A stretch of 64,000 nucleotides of DNA from Candidatus Melainabacteria bacterium (lineage in GTDB: Bacteria > Cyanobacteriota > Vampirovibrionia > Obscuribacterales > Obscuribacteraceae). The stretch is taken from NCBI GenBank assembly GCA_003963305.1, contig RXJR01000008.1, positions 62,001-126,000 of the forward strand, written 5' to 3'. The position numbers and the translations under genes are program-made. Each line of letters opens with the position of its first letter. Positions within the stretch are counted from its first letter, which is position 1. Shown here one piece after another: positions 59,324-64,000 of this stretch. The notes under the pieces are model-generated. The model ran no database searches, was not told where the DNA came from, and saw only the letters and a list, made by a program, of their open reading frames with translations.

Positions 59324-61117
59324 TCAGCTCAGCCAGCGCTCCTTGACGTTCTCGCCATCCTCGGTGAAATACTCGTACGGACGCGGCGGACCAAGCGGAC
59401 GACCACGCTGGTCGGTCTTGATCTCCATCGTCAGGAGTCGTACGGGAGAAGCGACGCCGCGCAGACGCCAGAAGAACTTCAGGGTATCGCGGCACTCGGA
59501 CTGCAGGAGCGGCCCGAAGTTCTCGTCGAAGGTGTGCAGCAGCGTCCAGCTGTTGTCACCGAACTTGCCCGTGTCGACCAGCTGGATGTTGGGCACCCAG
59601 TGACCGGCCGTGCGGAAGACGATCTGGCGACGCGCCTTGTGCTTGTCCGTGTCGAAGCTGTAGACCGTCTGCAGAACAGAACCGATCTGCTTGAGAGTCT
59701 GCGCCGGCACCGGGAAGATGGGCGTGCCCATCGACTGGTGGTACTCCTGGCTGGACTCCTGCACTTCCGACCACTGCCCGAGAATCTGAGCCAGACCCTC
59801 GAGGTTCATCGGCAGCTTCTTGTGGATCAAAGCCGGACTCCAGCCGTTCTTGGCCAGCGTCTCGTTGATGATGCGCATCACCCGGTAGACCCACTCCAGG
59901 GCCTGCTCGTTGATGTACTCGAACAGCTCCTCGTTGACGAACTCGTCCATGAAGCGGCTGTCGTCGTAGTGCCGGCGCACCTCCATCATCTTGTCACGGT
60001 TGCGCACCGCGACTTCGACGAGCTTGGCGCGCTTGCCCTCCACCGGCATGCCGTCCTTGTCCTTGGTCATCTTGAACTGCTTGACCTGGACGGTGCCCTC
60101 GTCCTTGCCGTACTTGCGGTCGATGTAGCGCCAGACATGCTGCCCGAGGGCATAGGGGTCCGTGTACCACATCATCGGCATCTGGTCGTGCATGGTCCAC
60201 GACTGGGCGAGGTCGAAGCGGTATTCGAAGGGCAGGTCGATCTCAGGCTGCAGGAGCAGTTCCCGCTGCCAGTACGACGCCCAGCCCTCGTTCATGAACT
60301 TCGTCCGGCCCTGGGGCTGGAAGTAGAGCGAGCGGTCGCGCACGATGCTGATCAGCATGCGCACTTCCTCGGGCAGGTTGGGCGTGTTCTCGGGGTCCAT
60401 GAGGAACCCGAGCAGGTCGGCCGTGGGCTGGATCGGGTAGCGCTTGAGCTGCGCTTCGATCATGTCGCCCTGGATCTTCAGCTGACGCTTGACCGAGGCC
60501 GACACCTCACCTTCCTGCTTCTCCCGACGACGCACCTCGACGAGCTGCGCCTTGAGCTGATCGCGCAGCTCCTTGTCGGTGAACTTGCCCGGAATCGTCG
60601 GCAGCCAGCCGACGTAGTTCTCGATCGCATGGATGGCGTCCATGTAGTACTCGACGGTCTCCCAGCCCCACTCCGGGTTCTGGACGAGACCTTCGATCTT
60701 GTTGCGACCGAGCTTGAAACGCTTGAGCACCGTCTCCGGCTGCGTCTCCGCGAACATCTTGTTGTTCTTGAAGAAGTCGACGTGGCCCCACACGGCGTGA
60801 GCCATGACGTGGAGCTGCATCGGCATGGAGTTGGTGCTCGAGAGGTAGCACACGGACGGGTCGGTGTTGAGCACCATCTCGTAGATGTGGCCGCCGTAGC
60901 CGTTCTGACGGTTCTTCTCCGCCTCCTTGCCCTTGTTCCAGTAGTGGTAGTCACCCGGAACGCCGACGAAGGGGAGAATCTGCGTGATCTGAGCGTCGTG
61001 CATGTACCAGTAGTCGATCAGATAGGTCGACAGACCCATCCGCTCGCCGGCCCGACGCATGCGCTCATCATAAATCATCAACTCGGCCATCTCGGCCGCG
61101 TAAGTGTTGTCACTCAT
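59324..61117 (-). CDS. spoVR: SpoVR/YcgB family protein
   Basis: 597 residues, longer than E. coli YcgB (about 510). The family signature CYLSSTNSMPMQLHVMAHAVWGHVDFFKNN is at about 94-123, preceded by NRQNGYGGHIYEMVLNTDPS. Further typical segments are NEGWASYWQRELL and SHDRSFVRNYL-like stretches near the middle. SpoVR is needed for spore cortex formation in Bacillus, but in non-sporulating bacteria it is a stress protein expressed with PrkA and YeaH; its activity is unknown. AAGGAGG precedes the ATG, which is two bases past the DUF444 stop codon, so the two are co-translated. No spore genes are seen. Confidence 0.95.
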   Translation of the reverse strand: MSDNTYAAEMAELMIYDERMRRAGERMGLSTYLIDYWYMHDAQITQILPFVGVPGDYHYWNKGKEAEKNRQNGYGGHIYEMVLNTDPSVCYLSSTNSMPMQLHVMAHAVWGHVDFFKNNKMFAETQPETVLKRFKLGRNKIEGLVQNPEWGWETVEYYMDAIHAIENYVGWLPTIPGKFTDKELRDQLKAQLVEVRRREKQEGEVSASVKRQLKIQGDMIEAQLKRYPIQPTADLLGFLMDPENTPNLPEEVRMLISIVRDRSLYFQPQGRTKFMNEGWASYWQRELLLQPEIDLPFEYRFDLAQSWTMHDQMPMMWYTDPYALGQHVWRYIDRKYGKDEGTVQVKQFKMTKDKDGMPVEGKRAKLVEVAVRNRDKMMEVRRHYDDSRFMDEFVNEELFEYINEQALEWVYRVMRIINETLAKNGWSPALIHKKLPMNLEGLAQILGQWSEVQESSQEYHQSMGTPIFPVPAQTLKQIGSVLQTVYSFDTDKHKARRQIVFRTAGHWVPNIQLVDTGKFGDNSWTLLHTFDENFGPLLQSECRDTLKFFWRLRGVASPVRLLTMEIKTDQRGRPLGPPRPYEYFTEDGENVKERWLS

Positions 61118-61119
61118 GA

Positions 61120-62688
61120 TTAGGCCTCCTTCTGGCGATCCTTGTCGAGGATCTGCTTGAAAGCGTCGGGGACGTCAGCCAGAGTTGCAGCCCTGGCCAT
61201 ACCGACGTACTGCTTCACTTCGGCCGGCAGCCCGAGAAGAGCCCGACCGGCGATGTCCCAACCGCCGCCACGGCTCCACGAAGTGACGCACTCCAGGTAG
61301 CCGGCGTAGTTGAAGGGCGCGGTGATGATGCGCGTCCACCACTCCTGGATCACCTTCTCGCCGTCGAAAAGCTGACCATCGGTGGCATGGAACATGTAGC
61401 GGTTCCACTCGCTGGCCGGGAACGGACCTGCCGAGACGTTGGTCTGCTTGCAGGTGGCGCCGTTCTCCGCGATGCGGTAGAGCAGATCCCAGGCGGGAAC
61501 CGCAACCGTGCCGCCGCTCGCGCCGATCTTGAAGAACTCTTCCTCCGTGTTCCAGAGGTAGTCCTGCGCGTCGTGCGAGATCTTGACGATCGCCACCTGC
61601 TTGTACTTCGTACGCAGGAAGAGAACGCAGATGAAGAAGTACGCCTTGGCGACGATGATCGGGTCACCGTCCATGGAGCCGGAACGGTCGAGGATGAGCC
61701 CGACCATCGCCTTGCTGTCCGGATCCTCGCGCTCCTCGATGCGGTTGAAACGCAGGTCGGTGTTGTGGAAGGGCACCTCGTCGATGCTCGGGATGAGCTC
61801 GCCGTCGCGCTCCTTCGCGTACACGTAACCCTCGATGCGCTGGCGCAGCGCCTCGTTGATGGTGTACGGAGCCACCGTCTTGTCGGTGTTCTCCGCCAGG
61901 TAGTCGTTGACGTAGCCGACCAGCCACTTGCGGTAGCCGGCGGCATCGGTGACCAGGTCGAGCGGGTTGGCGCTCTCGACGGCGGTGAGGAACTCCTCGA
62001 TCTGCGGTCCGACCATCTGGTAGATGGGCTGAGGCAGAACCGGGAAGCTGTCATCCGAAGCCGTCGCGTAGAACACGTAGGCCTCGAACGCCGCCTGGCA
62101 CTTGCCTTCGAAGTCGTCGACGAAGTTGCCGGGCTGGCTGTTCTTCATCGCCGAGGCGCGCTTGAGGCGGGCCACTGCGGTCTCGTGCTTGTTCATGCGG
62201 GCACGCGGACCGACCTGGCTGACGCCGCGACGCTTGTGCGTGCGCACCATCGACTCGGCGAACATCTTCTTGAGCATGTTCGGCAGGCCGAGCGCCTCGA
62301 AGAACATCTCGATGAACTCTTCGAAGCTCACCTCGATGAACTCGCCGGGGTCCTGACCGGGCTCGCCCTTGCCGCCGCCGCCCTGACCGTTCTGGTCACG
62401 ACCGGGACGCCAGATCGGCTCCTTTTCGGGGTCGACCGGAATGCGAATCTTGCCGGGCTTGGAGATGATCGGGTTGTCGCCGATGATGTCTCCGATCTTG
62501 CCCTTGGCCTTCTTCTTCTGACGGTCCCGGTACCGGTCTCGCGACGGACCCGTGGGGTCGCCGGAGTCAGGCGGGGGACTGATGTTGTTGCGATTGGCCA
62601 GAATCGGGGCCTCGGTCAGGCTGGCGGCGTCTGCGCCGACTGCCATGACGAAGCGATTCTTGGCCGAATCCTTTTTGGTTCGAGCCAT
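61120..62688 (-). CDS. DUF444 (YeaH/YhbH) VWA-like protein
   Basis: 522 residues, about 100 more than YeaH. The N-terminus is polar, with the YeaH-type segment DRYRDRQKKKAKGKIGDI (about 50-67). A VWA-like fold begins near 320: VGLILDRSGSMDGDP has an intact metal site (DxSxS), and YFFICVLFLRTKYKQVAIV and SGGTVAVPAWDLLY follow. Family members are encoded with PrkA and SpoVR in many bacteria and are induced by starvation. AGGAGGT precedes the ATG. A 175-base gap with a hairpin separates it from prkA. Confidence 0.95.
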   Translation of the reverse strand: MARTKKDSAKNRFVMAVGADAASLTEAPILANRNNISPPPDSGDPTGPSRDRYRDRQKKKAKGKIGDIIGDNPIISKPGKIRIPVDPEKEPIWRPGRDQNGQGGGGKGEPGQDPGEFIEVSFEEFIEMFFEALGLPNMLKKMFAESMVRTHKRRGVSQVGPRARMNKHETAVARLKRASAMKNSQPGNFVDDFEGKCQAAFEAYVFYATASDDSFPVLPQPIYQMVGPQIEEFLTAVESANPLDLVTDAAGYRKWLVGYVNDYLAENTDKTVAPYTINEALRQRIEGYVYAKERDGELIPSIDEVPFHNTDLRFNRIEEREDPDSKAMVGLILDRSGSMDGDPIIVAKAYFFICVLFLRTKYKQVAIVKISHDAQDYLWNTEEEFFKIGASGGTVAVPAWDLLYRIAENGATCKQTNVSAGPFPASEWNRYMFHATDGQLFDGEKVIQEWWTRIITAPFNYAGYLECVTSWSRGGGWDIAGRALLGLPAEVKQYVGMARAATLADVPDAFKQILDKDRQKEA

Positions 62689-62773
62689 GACTAATACCTC
62701 CTATAGATTCTCACGGTGTGAGTAGAAACGTTGTGCAAAAAAGCCAAAACGCTGGTAAAGCAGACCCCGAGGC

Positions 62774-62801
62774 AAAAGGGACCGGTCTTTCGACCAGTCC
62801 C
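62774..62801 (-). terminator. Stem-loop with GAAA loop after prkA
   Basis: On the minus strand GGGACTGGTC-GAAA-GACCGGTCCC (62778-62801, one G-U pair) followed by TTTTG. It lies about 60 bases past the prkA stop codon and may reduce transcription into the rest of the operon. Confidence 0.75.
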
Positions 62802-62863
62802 TCCGCCCCGGGAATCTACTTATAGAGCAGCCTCAACTTCCCCGCACAAGCGAGGTCGTCAGA

Positions 62864-64000
62864 TTACCGCTCGACCAGGAAGTCCGAGTTCTCCTCGGCC
62901 TCACGCAGCAGCTCCTCGGCGCTCCAGTCGGAGAAGCCGTACTGCTTGACCAGACGGTCCTTCGCGTCGCCGATCTTCCGACGGTCCTCGTCGGTGCGAG
63001 CGTTGGAGCTGGTGAACAGGCGGGCGCCGGCGCGCACCTTCTTCAGAACCGAGCGCTCGATGCAGCGCCGCACCGCCTCGTGGCAGGTGTAGGGCACGTT
63101 CGGCGTCCGCTTCTCGGTCAGGTGCTGGTTGACAGCCGCCAGGATCTCGGCGCGGAACTTCGGAGCCTCGGCGCTCGTCACGCCCCAGTCCGGATCCGTC
63201 TCGATCTCCCGCATGAAGGTCTCGTCGCCACCCACGGGACCGCGCGCGTAGCCACCGGTGCCGCGCACCGCCTGGTTCAGCGCGAAGGCGCGGATGTTGT
63301 CGAGGTACTTCTGCCACGTGTTCTCGCACTCCTCGGGGAAGCTCTCGATGAGCGAAGCGAGGACGATGTCACGCAGCGTCTTCTTGCGCACCTCGTCGAG
63401 GTCGTTGGCGATCAGGCCGAGCAGCCGCTCGAGCGCCTTCTCGTCGGTGACGTTCGACTTGAACCACTCGCGCAGGCGCTCGCGCACCAGGCGGCTGGTC
63501 ACGGTGTTGCCCTTGCCCACCACCTCGGCAGCGACCGAGTTGATGATCTTGGCGGTCTCACGGGGCGACATGCCCTGCAGACCCTCGCGCGCCGAAGCCG
63601 ACTCGCGCAGGTCGTGCACCGTGAGCTTCATGCCCATGCCCTTGGCACGCAGATCGCGACCGTCGTAGGCCTCGACCTTCATGTTGCGGGTGACCTGGGG
63701 GTTGTCCTCGAGACGGGTGAGGATCTCCAGGTGGGCGAGGTAGTCGAACACGTCGGGGTCGACGTGCACGCCGGAGGCGGCGAACTCGGACGAGCCCCAG
63801 ATCTTCTCGACGACACGACGGGCTGCCGACTTCTCCACCGGGTAGGGGAACCAGATCCGGTAGAAACGGTCGAGGTACGGCTCGTTCTCCTTGATGCCGA
63901 CGAACTTGTTGTACTCCGACTCGTTGGAGTTGATGATGACGATGCCGTCGAAGCCGACCGAGCCGCCCAGCGGGTTGGGCAGACGCACGCGGCGACCCTG
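62864..64000 (-). CDS. prkA: PrkA serine protein kinase, C-terminal part (5' end beyond window)
   Basis: About 378 residues are in the window and the frame is open to the right edge. Recognised from NPLGGSVGFDGIVIINSNESEYNKF, then the PrkA C-terminal domain (DRFYRIWFPYPV; ETAKIINSVAAEVV; YLDNIRAFALNQAV). PrkA/YeaG has an AAA+ core (missing here) and a kinase-like C-terminal region; it reacts to nutrient and nitrogen stress and has been reported as a protein kinase and as an AAA+ protease. First visible gene of the operon continuing leftward to 56983. Confidence 0.95.
   Translation of the reverse strand, partial: QGRRVRLPNPLGGSVGFDGIVIINSNESEYNKFVGIKENEPYLDRFYRIWFPYPVEKSAARRVVEKIWGSSEFAASGVHVDPDVFDYLAHLEILTRLEDNPQVTRNMKVEAYDGRDLRAKGMGMKLTVHDLRESASAREGLQGMSPRETAKIINSVAAEVVGKGNTVTSRLVRERLREWFKSNVTDEKALERLLGLIANDLDEVRKKTLRDIVLASLIESFPEECENTWQKYLDNIRAFALNQAVRGTGGYARGPVGGDETFMREIETDPDWGVTSAEAPKFRAEILAAVNQHLTEKRTPNVPYTCHEAVRRCIERSVLKKVRAGARLFTSSNARTDEDRRKIGDAKDRLVKQYGFSDWSAEELLREAEENSDFLVER

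Noticed and set aside
59156-61123. 655-codon plus-strand frame, and similar long frames at 61387-62694, 48554-49708, 49705-50724 and 50740-51879
   Set aside because: Antisense to spoVR, DUF444, Bat and MoxR genes with strong family signatures. GC-rich codons remove stop codons from the opposite strand, so these are shadows.

Overview
The window looks like the chromosome of a Gram-negative (diderm) bacterium with mixed base composition. My best guess is a non-photosynthetic relative of the cyanobacteria (Vampirovibrionia/Melainabacteria, Obscuribacter-like). Supporting this are a type-A RNase P RNA, a cyanobacterial-style S1 protein, an MlaE-MlaF-MlaD lipid transporter, membrane-bound Ser/Thr kinases and many long proteins of unknown family. 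No photosynthesis genes, 16S or 23S rRNA, tRNA, insertion sequence or CRISPR array was seen. The assignment is inference; nothing in the window fixes the taxon.

Layout. 1-1.7 kb: 3'-truncated S1-domain gene (-) divergent from rnpB (+). 1.9-7.6 kb: TPR protein, then a tightly overlapping glycolipid/glucoside operon (GH30, an SbmA/YddA-like ABC protein with a decayed ATPase domain, GH1). 7.6-8.2 kb: gene-free stretch with inverted repeats and a possible structured RNA. 8.2-18.6 kb: secreted unknown proteins, lipoprotein, YqhA-like protein, trmD with a coiled-coil HTH protein, a trypsin-like protease, PlsC, a cation/proton antiporter and an HU protein with a histone-H1-like tail. 19-29 kb: PQQ beta-propeller, M23 endopeptidase, DUF4239 protein, two adjacent membrane Ser/Thr kinases, beta-amylase (GH14) with a small partner, and a repeat protein. 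29-33.5 kb: mlaE-mlaF-mlaD-gatB. 33.9-45.9 kb: secreted unknowns, two Gfo/Idh/MocA oxidoreductases, a GGDEF protein, an EF-hand-like protein, a GH75 chitosanase-like protein, and a histidine kinase and response regulator facing each other. 46-54.7 kb: a Bat-type operon (two VWA proteins, TPR protein, MoxR, DUF58, BatD-like) followed by an S41 protease and a ParB-like protein. 55.7-56.5 kb: ZIP metal transporter. 57-64 kb: prkA, DUF444 (yeaH/yhbH) and spoVR, the conserved stress-kinase trio, extended downstream by four small genes not normally named with it.

Working together. The Bat operon and the PrkA trio are both envelope or starvation-stress modules. They share strong AGGAGG ribosome binding sites, strongly C/G-ending codons, and a stem-loop in most of the larger gaps between their genes. 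The GH30/ABC/GH1 genes probably take up or degrade beta-glucosides or glucosylceramides; beta-amylase points to internal or external alpha-glucan use; GH75, the trypsin-like protease and M23 act on polymers.

Most promising for new biology: the accessory genes of the PrkA operon (four-CxxC plus chagasin-like protein, lone receiver, Cys-tailed unknown), the decayed ATPase in the GH30-GH1 operon, a possible leader-peptide attenuator before the ParB-like gene, the structured leader before the ZIP gene, and the three-way-junction elements near 8.0 and 57.3 kb.
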